Positions 17,224-26,223 are shown, counted from the first letter of the stretch. The stretch is 49,290 nucleotides of DNA from an uncultured Bacteroidota bacterium (GCA_903851465.1 CAINOI010000054.1:1-49290), one strand, 5' to 3'. Notes: a model not told the origin generated them from the sequence alone. Numbers and translations are program-made.

Positions 17224-18318
17224 ATGAAAAAATCAATTATAATATTAGCATTAATAGGTCTTGGCTTTATCAATCAATCCAATGCACAAGGTTGCGTTGC
17301 TATTAGAACAGTGGGCGGTCTTTGCACAATGGAGCATGCAGGCATGCACCAAGAAGACAGTTCAAAATGGACCTTAAATGTCAATTATAGGTACTTTACA
17401 TCTTATAAACATTTTAATGGAACAGACGAGCAAAAATACAGGGTAGAAGAAGGATCTGAAGTGATCAATTATACTAGTGCACTAGATTTTGCTTTAACTA
17501 GAAAGCTCAATGAAAAATGGATGGTAGGAATTAGCATTCCACTTGTTAATTATGAGCGTACTTCTAAGTATGAACATTTAGGCAATACAAGTCCTTATCG
17601 TTTTGCAACTTCTGCAAGAGGTTTGGGTGATATTAGATTATCGGCTTACAGATGGTTGATTGCGCCTGATGCCAATAAAAAAGGCAATTTAATGGCAGGA
17701 CTAGGTATCAAATTACCTACAGGTAATTATAAGGCACAGGATGAATTTCAATATGCAGCCAACGCGCGAAGAATGGGTTATGTAGACCAGTCTATTCAGC
17801 CGGGTGATGGTGGATTTGGAGTTACTGTTGAATTAAATGGATTTAGACAAATTAATACCAATTGGAGTACTTATGCCAACGCCTTTTATTTATTGAATCC
17901 AAGAGACAACAATGGTGTTAGCACCACAAGAGGCGGAACGGCTACTGCAACTGCCATTAAGTATACATCGAATGTAATGAGTGTGGCAGATCAGTATATG
18001 GTTAGGTCTGGATTCAATTATAGCAAACAAGCTTGGGCTTATTCTTTAGGTTTAAGATATGAGTGTATTCCAACTTACGACTTGATTGGGAAAAGCACAG
18101 GATTTAGAAGACCAGGTAATATTTTATCTGCAGAGCCTGGTGTGACTTATATGGCCAAGAAGTACAACTTTTTCCTATACACTCCAGTGGCTTTAAGACG
18201 GGAGCGACCGCAAAGCTATCCAGATGTTGTAAGAACAAATCTTACAGGTGTTTTTGCAAGAGGAGATGCTGCGTTTGCAGACTACAGTATCAACTTTGGA
18301 ATGAGTTTCAAGTTCTAA
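17224..18318 (+). CDS. Outer-membrane beta-barrel protein, MetA/phenol-degradation transporter-like
   Basis: A 364-residue exported protein with a Sec signal (about 1-21, ending QSNA) and alternating aromatic/polar strands typical of an outer-membrane barrel, ending in a terminal phenylalanine (INFGMSFKF). The mature N-terminus is short and cysteine-containing (GCVAIRTVGGLC), followed by strands such as WTLNVNYRYFTSYKHF. It resembles the Bacteroidota proteins annotated as MetA-pathway or generic transporter, but the substrate is unknown. It follows the haloperoxidase gene by 34 bp. Its stop codon overlaps that of the convergent amylosucrase gene. Confidence 0.75.
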   Translation: MKKSIIILALIGLGFINQSNAQGCVAIRTVGGLCTMEHAGMHQEDSSKWTLNVNYRYFTSYKHFNGTDEQKYRVEEGSEVINYTSALDFALTRKLNEKWMVGISIPLVNYERTSKYEHLGNTSPYRFATSARGLGDIRLSAYRWLIAPDANKKGNLMAGLGIKLPTGNYKAQDEFQYAANARRMGYVDQSIQPGDGGFGVTVELNGFRQINTNWSTYANAFYLLNPRDNNGVSTTRGGTATATAIKYTSNVMSVADQYMVRSGFNYSKQAWAYSLGLRYECIPTYDLIGKSTGFRRPGNILSAEPGVTYMAKKYNFFLYTPVALRRERPQSYPDVVRTNLTGVFARGDAAFADYSINFGMSFKF

Positions 18319-20264
18319 TCAATGACTTCCAAAATGGCGAACTGATAAGCGCCTAATACAAAATATTCGTTGTCATTACCAACATTGTGTGTAAGGCCAG
18401 TCCAATGCTCTTTTAATTGCGCTGGTCTTATGCCATGTTCTTTAAAAGTATACCAAGTAATAAAAGAATCAGCAGGTTGATAATTGAATAAACAGAATAA
18501 CTTTTTGTTTTCAAAAGAACGGACGAAACCAGCCACATGAATATTATGAGGGGTCATCCAAGTGATGTTACTAAAATCGCTTAAAATCGGCAATGCTTTT
18601 CTAATTTGAATCAGTTGCTTTGTTTCATTAAAGATGCGATACTCCAAACTCCCTTTCTTTTTTCTTTGGTCGTTTTTATTCCAATCTATTAGAGGTCGAT
18701 GCATCCACCTGTTATCATAACTCTTTCCTGGATCATTTAAATAACTATAGTCATTGGGGTAAGCCATTTCGTCTCCATAATACAACATAGGGATACCGCC
18801 CATGAACATAGCATGTGCTTGCATTAAAATAATTTTTCTCAATGCATTTTCTATTTCACCTGCATTGTTACATGCCATTGCCTTTTCTAATCCACATAGT
18901 GAAGCAAGAGATCCACTAATGCGTGCGTCATTTGTTTTAGGGTTGACAGAAAACAAAGCACCAGCAGCCACAGACCCATCATGACTACCTGAATAATAAT
19001 TTTTTAAATAGGTTCTATGATGGTATGGATTAAATCCTGCACTTGCGATTGTCTCGTCGTCATAACCTAATCCAATATCGTCGTGGCATCTTGTGTAGGA
19101 GATCCAAGTACAACCGTATGGTTTTTGTAAAATAGGATGCTGCGCATTGAGCATAATCCTTGTATCACCAGTAGCAAGCGCATCCCATTGCAATGCCATC
19201 TGTGTCGCATTGTATGCCACATCACATTCGTTTGCAGTATAGTTGTCAGTACCAAAATATTTGATGATTTCATTTGGGGCAACAATGGCTTCTCCTAATA
19301 ATGCCATACCTGGACTGGCAACTTGTGTACATTGCTTAATCAATCTTAATAAGGTATGCGCTTTAGGTAAGTTTTGACAGCCCGTACCAATCTCTTTCCA
19401 AATAAAAGCAGGCGCATCAATGCGTAAAATATCTACACCTAAATTGGCATAAAATAAAATGGTATCCATCATAGCCACCAACACATTTGGATTGCTATAA
19501 TTTAAATCCCATTGGTAATGATGGAATACCGTCATCACCCATTTATTTAGTTCAGGCACATAGCTAAAACTACCTGGAGAAGATTCTGGGAAAATTTCTG
19601 GCATGGTTTGATCTAATTGATCTGGTATGCCTCGATGGTCATAGAAATAAAAGAAATCTTGATAATAAGGATCACCCCCTTTTGCTTTCTGCGCCCACGC
19701 ATGATGGTAGGAAGTGTGATTTAGAACAATATCTAGCATTAAATACATGTCCGCTGTATTCATGTCTGCTATTAAGTTTTGTAAATCCTGTAAGGTCCCA
19801 AATCGGCTTGCTACTTTTCTGAAATCGGATACGGCATAACCGCCATCACTTTCTCCCTCTGGACTTTCAAAAATAGGCATGAGGTGTAAAAAATTCACAC
19901 CTAGTTCTTTAAAGTAATCTAGTTTTTTTTGCAGTCCTTGAATATTGTCACTGAATCGATCTACGTACAAACTCATCCCTGTGATTTCATTGCTTAAATA
20001 CCAGTGACCCAATTTGGATTTTTTGGTATCTTTTTTTAGCAAGACATCTGACCGTTCTTTATATTGTTGTATGAGCGTATTCAGAAGGCTTTCAAAAGCT
20101 TCATTTCTGTTTGGATGCCCTGCATAGACTTCATCAAATAAATTTTCAATAGCATCTATATGCGTTAAAAATTGTTGACTAAAAGCTTGATCCTTTTTCT
20201 TAGTGTCAATGTTGTATTTCGAAAGTAAGTCAGTACCAAATTGGTGTAATGGGGTCAGGTTCAC
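18315..20264 (-). CDS. Amylosucrase-type GH13 sucrose-active enzyme
   Basis: A 649-residue cytoplasmic GH13 enzyme that splits sucrose and either transfers glucose to an alpha-glucan, releasing fructose (amylosucrase), or hydrolyses it. It has the helical N-terminal domain of amylosucrases (about 1-90) and the signature WDLNYSNP at about 252-259. The nucleophile is Asp283 (ILRIDAPAF), the acid/base Glu325 (GEAIV) and the transition-state His394-Asp395 (RCHDDIG). Asp140 (SDGGYAV) and Arg519 (DNRWMHRP) match the sucrose-pocket salt bridge of the Neisseria enzyme. No signal peptide. The start is GTG at 20264. It is last in an operon with a kinase and an MFS symporter, which supports sucrose. Transferase and hydrolase activity cannot be told apart. 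Confidence 0.93.
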   Translation of the reverse strand: MNLTPLHQFGTDLLSKYNIDTKKKDQAFSQQFLTHIDAIENLFDEVYAGHPNRNEAFESLLNTLIQQYKERSDVLLKKDTKKSKLGHWYLSNEITGMSLYVDRFSDNIQGLQKKLDYFKELGVNFLHLMPIFESPEGESDGGYAVSDFRKVASRFGTLQDLQNLIADMNTADMYLMLDIVLNHTSYHHAWAQKAKGGDPYYQDFFYFYDHRGIPDQLDQTMPEIFPESSPGSFSYVPELNKWVMTVFHHYQWDLNYSNPNVLVAMMDTILFYANLGVDILRIDAPAFIWKEIGTGCQNLPKAHTLLRLIKQCTQVASPGMALLGEAIVAPNEIIKYFGTDNYTANECDVAYNATQMALQWDALATGDTRIMLNAQHPILQKPYGCTWISYTRCHDDIGLGYDDETIASAGFNPYHHRTYLKNYYSGSHDGSVAAGALFSVNPKTNDARISGSLASLCGLEKAMACNNAGEIENALRKIILMQAHAMFMGGIPMLYYGDEMAYPNDYSYLNDPGKSYDNRWMHRPLIDWNKNDQRKKKGSLEYRIFNETKQLIQIRKALPILSDFSNITWMTPHNIHVAGFVRSFENKKLFCLFNYQPADSFITWYTFKEHGIRPAQLKEHWTGLTHNVGNDNEYFVLGAYQFAILEVID

Positions 20265-20278
20265 AGTGTACTTGCTAT

Positions 20279-21232
20279 TTAGGAATTGAAAATAGAATTG
20301 TTTAAATGTTTAAAGGCTTCCATTGCGCCCATGTATTCGCATGTTCTTGCACCTGCTTTATTGGCATTGGCAATCATTGTTCGCCATTGTTCAATAGCTA
20401 TTGCATTCATGTCTGCAGGCTTAGTTCCAATAAGCTGATATAAAACGGCACCTACAAATGCATCTCCCGCACCCGTCGCATCTATTGCAGTTATTGGGAT
20501 ACTCGAAATAATTTCTGTTCCATGACCTGTCGACAACAAAGTGCCTTCTTTGCCCAAGGTGATGGCAAACACGGCATTTGTTTTTGCTCTTAAAGCATCT
20601 GCTGCAGCTTCTACTGTATCAAGTCCAGTAATCAACATTGCTTCCTCATCGCTTAGTTTAAAGAAATCACAGGACTGGATAAAATGCCAGGACTGTGTAA
20701 CAAAATTTGCAGTATTGTTGGGGAATAATAAATGTCTATAATTGGGATCAAAGCTAATCAATGCACCAGCTGCTTTTGCTTTATTTAATAAATCAAGATA
20801 AGTCGCTTGTAAAGGTCCAGGTAAAAATCCTGTTGCAGAACCAAAATGCACAACACTGTATTCGTTTAAATTGAGTGTAGCTAAATCCGAAATCGCAAGT
20901 TGTCCATCTGCACCTCTATTAAAATAGAAATCCCTTTCACCGTCTTCCATCAAAGACACAAATGCAAATGTGGTAAATGCATTTGGGTCTTGTATGATCC
21001 ATTTTGTGTTCACACCCATTTCATTCAATAAATCAATTAAGTGTTGACCAAAAGGGTCTTTCCCTACTTTTGCTGCCATGTCTACTTGGCCTCCAAGTGC
21101 AGCAATAGCCGCAGCTACATTCGCAGGTGCGCCACCCGCTTTCTTTAAAAAGTTTTGACCATCAGCTAGTCGACTACCTCTGTCGGTACAAATCATATCT
21201 ATCAAGGCCTCTCCAATACACAATACTTTCAT
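20279..21232 (-). CDS. PfkB-family carbohydrate kinase, probable fructokinase
   Basis: A 317-residue ribokinase/PfkB sugar kinase. It has the N-terminal substrate motif GGAPANVAAAIAALGG (about 31-46) and the C-terminal signature DATGAGDAF (about 250-258), in which the last aspartate is the catalytic base. It lies between a sugar symporter and an amylosucrase, 14 bp before the latter. Fructose set free by amylosucrase is therefore the likely substrate, giving fructose 6-phosphate. The family also includes 2-keto-3-deoxygluconate and other kinases, so the substrate is inferred from context. Confidence 0.9.
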   Translation of the reverse strand: MKVLCIGEALIDMICTDRGSRLADGQNFLKKAGGAPANVAAAIAALGGQVDMAAKVGKDPFGQHLIDLLNEMGVNTKWIIQDPNAFTTFAFVSLMEDGERDFYFNRGADGQLAISDLATLNLNEYSVVHFGSATGFLPGPLQATYLDLLNKAKAAGALISFDPNYRHLLFPNNTANFVTQSWHFIQSCDFFKLSDEEAMLITGLDTVEAAADALRAKTNAVFAITLGKEGTLLSTGHGTEIISSIPITAIDATGAGDAFVGAVLYQLIGTKPADMNAIAIEQWRTMIANANKAGARTCEYMGAMEAFKHLNNSIFNS

Positions 21233-21297
21233 ATCCTTTTGTTTTACATCAATGCAATTCGTTCAAAAATTATTTAGCGTCCTCCATTCATTGTTAT

Positions 21298-22659
21298 CTA
21301 TGCTTCTTTGAATTCTTTTTCGTTTGAACTTTGAATGAATAAAGTCGCTACAGATGCAAGCAATAATAAAACACCCGCAAAACTAATGGCTTTACCTGGG
21401 TCATTATTTAGAAAATGTTTCAAAATATAACCAAATGTCGTTGTCTGTAATAGCATAGGTATTACAATCATCATATTAATGATACCCATGTACACACCGT
21501 ATCTTTCTTTTGGAATTTGATGTACTACTAATAAATAAGGAATACCCATCATACTTGCCCATGCAATTCCAAAACCGGCCATTGGAACAAATAATAAATT
21601 TTTATCTGTGATATGTGGGAACACCAATAAGCCAACAGCAGCCATGATTAAACATATGATATGGATCATTTTAGGACTTATTTTTTTCGCTAACCAAAGT
21701 AAAAAAAATGCGGATAAGAAGGTAACAATATTATACCAACCATTTACAAGACCTGACCAAGCTACCGCATCTTCATACGCAGGATTGTTTTGATAAACAG
21801 TGGTGTTCCAAACAGATTTAGCAATACTCTTTGATGCATTTTGCCAATAACAAAAAAGTGCATACCACTGAAACAGGTAGACCAATGCTAATTGCCACAT
21901 GACTTTAGGCATATCTCCAATTGCCGAAGCAATTTCTTTGAAAGGCGTAAATACATTTATTTTTTCTGCTTTCAATGCGGCAAGTTCTGCTTCTGTGGGC
22001 GGAATTTCTGGTGTTATAAAAACAGACCAACCCACTGTAGCAATGGAACAAATACTACCTAAGAAGAAAGAGGCATAAACCCAATAAGGTAAGCTGCCAA
22101 AAGTACCTGGAATATGTTCCCTAAAAAAGTATAATGAAATATTGGCGAGTGTAATTCCTAAGCCAGTAAAAAAACTTTGCGTTAAAAATCCAGAAGCATG
22201 CTGTTCACTTGGTAATTTATCTGCAATGAATGCTCTATAAGGTTCCATAGCTGTATTGTTAGCGGCATCTAAAACCCATAATAATCCAACCGCCATCCAC
22301 AATGCACTACTAAAAGGATAAAGGAATAAACAAATACTACATAATAAAGCACCAATTAAAAAATAAGGCTTGCGTCTTCCAAATCTTGGCGACCAAGTTT
22401 TATCACTCATTGCGCCAATGATTGGTTGTATAAGTAAACCTGTCATGGGGCCAGCTAAATTGAGCAAGGGTATCTGGTCTGGACTTGCGCCCAACATATC
22501 ATAAATTGGGTTAACGGCTGACTGTTGTAATCCAAAACTATATTGAATTCCAAAAAAGCCAACATTCATGTTGATGATCTGCGAAAAGGACAACCTTGGT
22601 TTAAAAGTCATATTGTGGTATTTAAGCAATGCGTTCTTTAAATATAGTGATTTTGTCAT
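21298..22659 (-). CDS. MFS/GPH-type sugar symporter, probable sucrose importer
   Basis: An inner-membrane carrier of about 453 residues with about twelve transmembrane segments. It has the N-terminal pattern of SUT-like sugar:proton symporters, [11 protein letters not shown], the loop [16 protein letters not shown] (the RRKPY motif of that group) and a long central cytoplasmic loop. It leads an operon with fructokinase and amylosucrase, so sucrose is the likely cargo. Start choice: ATG at 22659, with AACATTTG 9 nt upstream. An ATG at 22611 (MTFKPRLSF) matches the family N-terminus equally well, and a TTG at 22671 is possible. A LacI-type dyad lies upstream at 22713-22726. Confidence 0.88.
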   Translation of the reverse strand: MTKSLYLKNALLKYHNMTFKPRLSFSQIINMNVGFFGIQYSFGLQQSAVNPIYDMLGASPDQIPLLNLAGPMTGLLIQPIIGAMSDKTWSPRFGRRKPYFLIGALLCSICLFLYPFSSALWMAVGLLWVLDAANNTAMEPYRAFIADKLPSEQHASGFLTQSFFTGLGITLANISLYFFREHIPGTFGSLPYWVYASFFLGSICSIATVGWSVFITPEIPPTEAELAALKAEKINVFTPFKEIASAIGDMPKVMWQLALVYLFQWYALFCYWQNASKSIAKSVWNTTVYQNNPAYEDAVAWSGLVNGWYNIVTFLSAFFLLWLAKKISPKMIHIICLIMAAVGLLVFPHITDKNLLFVPMAGFGIAWASMMGIPYLLVVHQIPKERYGVYMGIINMMIVIPMLLQTTTFGYILKHFLNNDPGKAISFAGVLLLLASVATLFIQSSNEKEFKEA

Positions 22660-22712
22660 TTTTACTAACAAATGTTGTTACTTAATCCCTCTTTTTATAG
22701 GTATTTTTTCAG

Positions 22713-22726
22713 TGCAAACCTTTGCG
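22713..22726. promoter_or_regulatory. Candidate LacI-family operator in front of the sucrose operon
   Basis: TGCAAACCTTTGCG contains the dyad GCAAA-CC-TTTGC and matches the core next to lacI at 11 of 14 positions. It lies between the divergent MFS and YcxB-like genes, just upstream of the YcxB-side -7 box, so which gene it controls is open. Confidence 0.45.
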
Positions 22727-22731
22727 CTTTG

Positions 22732-22739
22732 TATCTTTG
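22732..22739 (+). promoter_or_regulatory. -7 promoter element of the YcxB-like gene
   Basis: TATCTTTG is an exact match to TAnnTTTG and ends 23 nt before the ATG at 22763. No TTG is seen at the -33 distance. Confidence 0.55.
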
Positions 22740-22762
22740 CAATCTATCCCTACTTTTAGCAA

Positions 22763-23227
22763 ATGCCTATTCAAATTCAATTTCAAAAATCCCAAGTGAT
22801 ACAAGGCCTTCGATATCATTTTATTAAACAAAATGAAATCAAGGGATTGATGTTATTTGTCAATGTGTATGCCATCATTACAGCGGTGCTATTATTTTAT
22901 AAAAAAATCAGGCCCGAACTTTTCCTTGTAGGCTCATTGCTATGGATGGTGCTGATGGTATTTTTTTGGTTTTTATTACCCTGGCTGTTTTATAGAAAAA
23001 CCAGTATGTTCAAACAAGAATGGGTATTTCATTTTAACAATACAGGCGCCATTTTGGAATCAGTAAGTGGTAGGGCAGAATGGGCCTGGTCGGATGTGTC
23101 TCAATTTTTTGAAAGTCCGCTATTTTTCCATGTGTATTTTGCGCCAAAATCCTTTTTCATCCTGCCTAAAACCCATTTTAGCTACGAAGAACAACAATTA
23201 ATAAGGGGTTTTTTCAAAAAAAATTAG
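22763..23227 (+). CDS. YcxB-like membrane protein
   Basis: A 154-residue protein with two adjacent hydrophobic helices (about 27-45 and 50-72) and a C-terminal soluble part with the pattern WVFHFNNTGAILESVSGRAEWAWSDV shortened here to its key residues W-x-F-x-F and A-E-W-x-W. That pattern, a bend followed by FFILPK, is typical of the YcxB domain family. Its function is unknown. It stands alone between the sucrose operon and acpP. Confidence 0.65.
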   Translation: MPIQIQFQKSQVIQGLRYHFIKQNEIKGLMLFVNVYAIITAVLLFYKKIRPELFLVGSLLWMVLMVFFWFLLPWLFYRKTSMFKQEWVFHFNNTGAILESVSGRAEWAWSDVSQFFESPLFFHVYFAPKSFFILPKTHFSYEEQQLIRGFFKKN

Positions 23228-23329
23228 CAATTGTTAGCATTTTAAGCACTTTTTTAGCCTTAAAAGGGTCAAAAAAAGCAGTATTCACAGAAGATTGTCA
23301 AATGTGAAAACAAAAAAGCAAATAAACGA

Positions 23330-23358
23330 TTGGTATTTTAACAAAAAGTATATTTTTG
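23330..23358 (+). promoter_or_regulatory. acpP promoter
   Basis: TTG at 23330-23332, an 18-nt spacer and TATTTTTG at 23351-23358 form the clearest -33/-7 pair in the window. The leader to the ATG at 23383 is about 20 nt, so acpP is not leaderless. Confidence 0.75.
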
Positions 23359-23382
23359 CCGCGTAAACAAAAACTTTTTACA

Positions 23383-23619
23383 ATGTCAGACATCGCAATT
23401 AGAGTTAAAAAAATTATCGTTGACAAATTAGGCGTAGATGAAGCAGAGGTTACAAACGAGGCTTCTTTCACAAATGATTTAGGCGCGGATTCTTTAGACA
23501 CAGTGGAATTAATCATGGAATTCGAAAAAGAATTCAATATTTCTATCCCAGACGAACAAGCAGAAACTATTACTACTGTTGGTCAAGCTGTTGCTTATTT
23601 AGAAGAGCACGCAAAATAA
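23383..23619 (+). CDS. acpP: Acyl carrier protein
   Basis: A 78-residue acidic carrier of fatty-acid intermediates. Phosphopantetheine attaches to the serine of [10 protein letters not shown] (about residue 38). Length and helix pattern are canonical. I chose ATG at 23383 ([10 protein letters not shown]), because the in-frame extension to 23356 overlaps the -7 promoter box. It is followed by a terminator-like hairpin and then fabF, the usual arrangement. Confidence 0.97.
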   Translation: MSDIAIRVKKIIVDKLGVDEAEVTNEASFTNDLGADSLDTVELIMEFEKEFNISIPDEQAETITTVGQAVAYLEEHAK

Positions 23620-23657
23620 TATTGTATTATTTTATAAGCTGAACCTTCGGCATATTT

Positions 23658-23697
23658 AATCCGCCTTTTTGAGCCTTGCTTTAAAGGCGGATTTTTA
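23658..23697 (+). terminator. Terminator between acpP and fabF
   Basis: AATCCGCCTTT (23658-23668) pairs with AAAGGCGGATT (23683-23693) around a 14-nt loop and is followed by T residues. It would let acpP be made in excess over fabF and rnc by partial read-through. Confidence 0.8.
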
Positions 23698-23714
23698 TTT
23701 TAAAAACATTTCAC

Positions 23715-24968
23715 ATGCAAGCTAGACGTATTGTAGTTACAGGAATAGGTGCCCTAACACCCATAGGGAATAATGTAGAAACGTATTGGAGCAATTTAAT
23801 CAATGGCGTTTCTGGTGCAGATATGATTACGCAATTTGATGCGTCCAAGTTTAAGACAAGATTTGCATGTGAAATCAAAGGCTTTGATCCAACTGAATTC
23901 ATGGATCGTAAGGAAGCAAGAAAACTAGATCGTTTTGCACAGATTGCTTTGGTAGCAAGTGATCAAGCGGTTTTAGATGCTGGCATTACAAAAGAAAATG
24001 TCGACCACGATAGAGTGGGTGTGATATTTGCAAGTGGTATCGGTGGCTTAACCACTTTCACAGAAGAGGTGACCAATTTTGTAAATGGGGATGGCACACC
24101 AAGGTTCAATCCTTTCTTTATTCCAAAAATGATTTTAGATATTGCTGCAGGACAAATCTCTATGAAGCATGGCTTTAGAGGCCCTAACTATGCAGTGGTG
24201 AGCGCTTGTGCATCTAGTACGAACGCGATTATTTCTGCAATGGATAATTTAAAATTAGGTAAAGCAGATATCATCATCACTGGTGGATCAGAAGCAGTCA
24301 TAGGCATTGCGGGTATGGGCGGATTCAATGCAATGAAAGCCATGAGTGAGCGCAACGACGATCCAAAAACAGCAAGCCGTCCATACGACAAAGACCGTGA
24401 TGGTTTTATCATGGGTGAAGCAAGTGGTGTTTTGGTATTAGAAGAATTAGAGCACGCGATTCGTCGTGGTGCAAAAATATATTGTGAAGTTGTAGGTGGT
24501 GGTGCCACAGCGGACGCCTACCACTTGACTGCGCCGCATCCAGAGGGATTGGGTGCAAGAAATGTGATGAATGCCGCTTTAAGAGATGCAGGTATGCAAG
24601 CCAATGAGATTGACTACATCAATACACATGGCACTTCTACACCTTTAGGGGATATTGCGGAAGCAAAAGCCATCACAGATGTGTTTGGAGAGCATGCTTA
24701 TAACTTAAATATTAGCTCTACTAAGTCTATGACAGGGCATTGCTTAGGTGCAGCAGGTGTAATAGAAGCGATTGCTTGTATACAAACAGTGATACACGAT
24801 ATCATCCCTCCAACGATCAATCATTTTACAGATGATCCAGATTTAGATCCACGTTTGAATTTCACTTTTAATAAAGCCCAAAAGCGCGTTGTGAATGCCG
24901 CTTTGAGTAATACTTTTGGATTTGGCGGACACAATGCTTGTGTGATTGTTAAGAAATACAAAGCTTAA
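23715..24968 (+). CDS. fabF: Beta-ketoacyl-ACP synthase II (FabF)
   Basis: A 417-residue condensing enzyme that elongates acyl-ACP with malonyl-ACP. The Cys-His-His triad is visible: Cys in VSACASSTNA (about 164), His in NTHGTSTPLGD (about 305) and His in STKSMTGHCLGAAG (about 341). The glycine-rich tail FGFGGHNA is canonical. It follows acpP behind a terminator and precedes rnc by 11 bp, a gene order that is common in Bacteroidota. Confidence 0.97.
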   Translation: MQARRIVVTGIGALTPIGNNVETYWSNLINGVSGADMITQFDASKFKTRFACEIKGFDPTEFMDRKEARKLDRFAQIALVASDQAVLDAGITKENVDHDRVGVIFASGIGGLTTFTEEVTNFVNGDGTPRFNPFFIPKMILDIAAGQISMKHGFRGPNYAVVSACASSTNAIISAMDNLKLGKADIIITGGSEAVIGIAGMGGFNAMKAMSERNDDPKTASRPYDKDRDGFIMGEASGVLVLEELEHAIRRGAKIYCEVVGGGATADAYHLTAPHPEGLGARNVMNAALRDAGMQANEIDYINTHGTSTPLGDIAEAKAITDVFGEHAYNLNISSTKSMTGHCLGAAGVIEAIACIQTVIHDIIPPTINHFTDDPDLDPRLNFTFNKAQKRVVNAALSNTFGFGGHNACVIVKKYKA

Positions 24969-24979
24969 CAAAGCCTAAC

Positions 24980-25690
24980 ATGAAGCGCTTATACCAACTT
25001 ATTTTTTCTTTCAGAAAATCTGAATTTGAAAAAAGTGTTTACATGTTAATTGGATATCGTACTTCCAAAATGGTGCTATTTCACACCGCATTCAATCATC
25101 GATCTTTAAAAGAAAATCCATCAGAGAACAACGAAAGGATGGAATTTTTAGGCGATGCCATTATCAGTTCTGTCGTGGCTGAATACCTCTTTAAAAAATA
25201 CCCTTACAAAGGCGAAGGTTTTTTAACCGAGATGCGAAGTAAGATGGTGAATAGGCAACAGTTGAATCATATTGCCATTCAAATGGGGCTAAAAAAAATG
25301 ACTCGTTTTAATAAATTAGATGGCGGATTAAAGAGTAGTCAAATTTTTGGTAATACGCTAGAAGCTTTAGTGGGCGCCATTTACCTAGATAAGCAATATA
25401 ATTTTACAAAAAAATGGATCATCGAAAAAATGATTCAACCTTATTTGTTCATGGATGAATTAGAGCAAATAGACATCAATATCAAAAATAAAATTATCGG
25501 CTGGGCTTTAAAGCAAGGCAAGCAAATTGATTTTGTTTTAGCAGACGAAGCATTGGAGGGAAGACGCAGATTATTCACCATCAATATTGTCATAGACGGC
25601 GAAGTCATTACTTCTCAAAAAGGATTTACAAAAAAAGATGCCAGTCAAATTGCGGCTCAAAAAGCGATTGAGATTTTACAAATTACTTAG
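24980..25690 (+). CDS. rnc: Ribonuclease III
   Basis: A 236-residue double-stranded-RNA endonuclease that processes rRNA precursors and structured mRNAs. The signature NERMEFLGDAI (about 50-60) carries the catalytic Glu and Asp, and a second acidic site lies in EALVGAIYLD. The C-terminal double-stranded-RNA-binding domain ends KKDASQIAAQKAIEIL. It has an N-terminal extension of about 25 residues relative to the Escherichia coli enzyme. It is very probably co-transcribed with fabF. No terminator is visible before the convergent epimerase gene. Confidence 0.95.
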   Translation: MKRLYQLIFSFRKSEFEKSVYMLIGYRTSKMVLFHTAFNHRSLKENPSENNERMEFLGDAIISSVVAEYLFKKYPYKGEGFLTEMRSKMVNRQQLNHIAIQMGLKKMTRFNKLDGGLKSSQIFGNTLEALVGAIYLDKQYNFTKKWIIEKMIQPYLFMDELEQIDINIKNKIIGWALKQGKQIDFVLADEALEGRRRLFTINIVIDGEVITSQKGFTKKDASQIAAQKAIEILQIT

Positions 25691-25735
25691 ACAAATTACC
25701 TAGGCAAAAAAACTAGTTAAATAATTTACGGCACC

Positions 25736-26140
25736 TTATTTTTTCGTTTGACATAATTCTATCAAGACCCCGTTGGCGTCTTTTGGATGCACAAAGCAAA
25801 CCCATTTATTATCAGCACCCAATTTTGGTGTCTCATTGAGCAAAATGAAGCCTTCTTTTTTTAATCTTTCCATTTCGGCAAGAATATCTGGAACTTCAAA
25901 AGCAATGTGGTGCAATCCTTCCCCTTTTTTAGCAATGAATTTGGCAATCACCCCATTTGGGTCTAAGCTTGCTACCAACTCTATTTTAGCCCCATTTTGT
26001 AAAAAAAACGCGGTATCCACCGCTTCGCTAGGTACTTGTTCGGTTTTATAACTTGGTTCGCCCAAAAGGCGCTCATACAAAGGAATACTTGTTTTTAGGC
26101 TAGTCACTGCTATGCCAATATGGTCCACCTTATAATCCAT
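25736..26140 (-). CDS. mce: Methylmalonyl-CoA epimerase
   Basis: A 134-residue enzyme of the vicinal-oxygen-chelate fold that interconverts the (R) and (S) forms of methylmalonyl-CoA in propionate metabolism. The family pattern is clear: DHIGIAVTSL at the start, metal-ligand His in VDHIG and LHHIAFEV, and the C-terminal GVLIELCQ. I chose the ATG at 26140 (MDYKVDHIGIAV); an upstream in-frame ATG at 26176 adds 12 residues without family likeness. The B12-dependent mutase it serves is not in the window. A B12-dependent reductase starts at 48911, so cobalamin use is consistent. Confidence 0.94.
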   Translation of the reverse strand: MDYKVDHIGIAVTSLKTSIPLYERLLGEPSYKTEQVPSEAVDTAFFLQNGAKIELVASLDPNGVIAKFIAKKGEGLHHIAFEVPDILAEMERLKKEGFILLNETPKLGADNKWVCFVHPKDANGVLIELCQTKK

Positions 26141-26215
26141 TTTTGTTTGTTTTACGAATTGGGAAAAAAAAGCCACCTAAAGCTAACGAAATCCTACATA
26201 TTGCCGTTCAATCTT

Positions 26216-26223
26216 TAACTTTG
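26216..26223 (+). promoter_or_regulatory. -7 promoter element of the isc genes
   Basis: TAACTTTG matches TAnnTTTG and ends 28 nt before the iscS ATG. A TTG at 26201-26203 is only 12 nt away, too near for a standard -33 box. Confidence 0.55.

Noticed and set aside
21255-21275. A third LacI-type operator upstream of the kinase gene (TGCAATTCGTTCAA)
   Set aside because: Around the central CG the bases are not symmetric, so it lacks the dyad seen at the two other sites.
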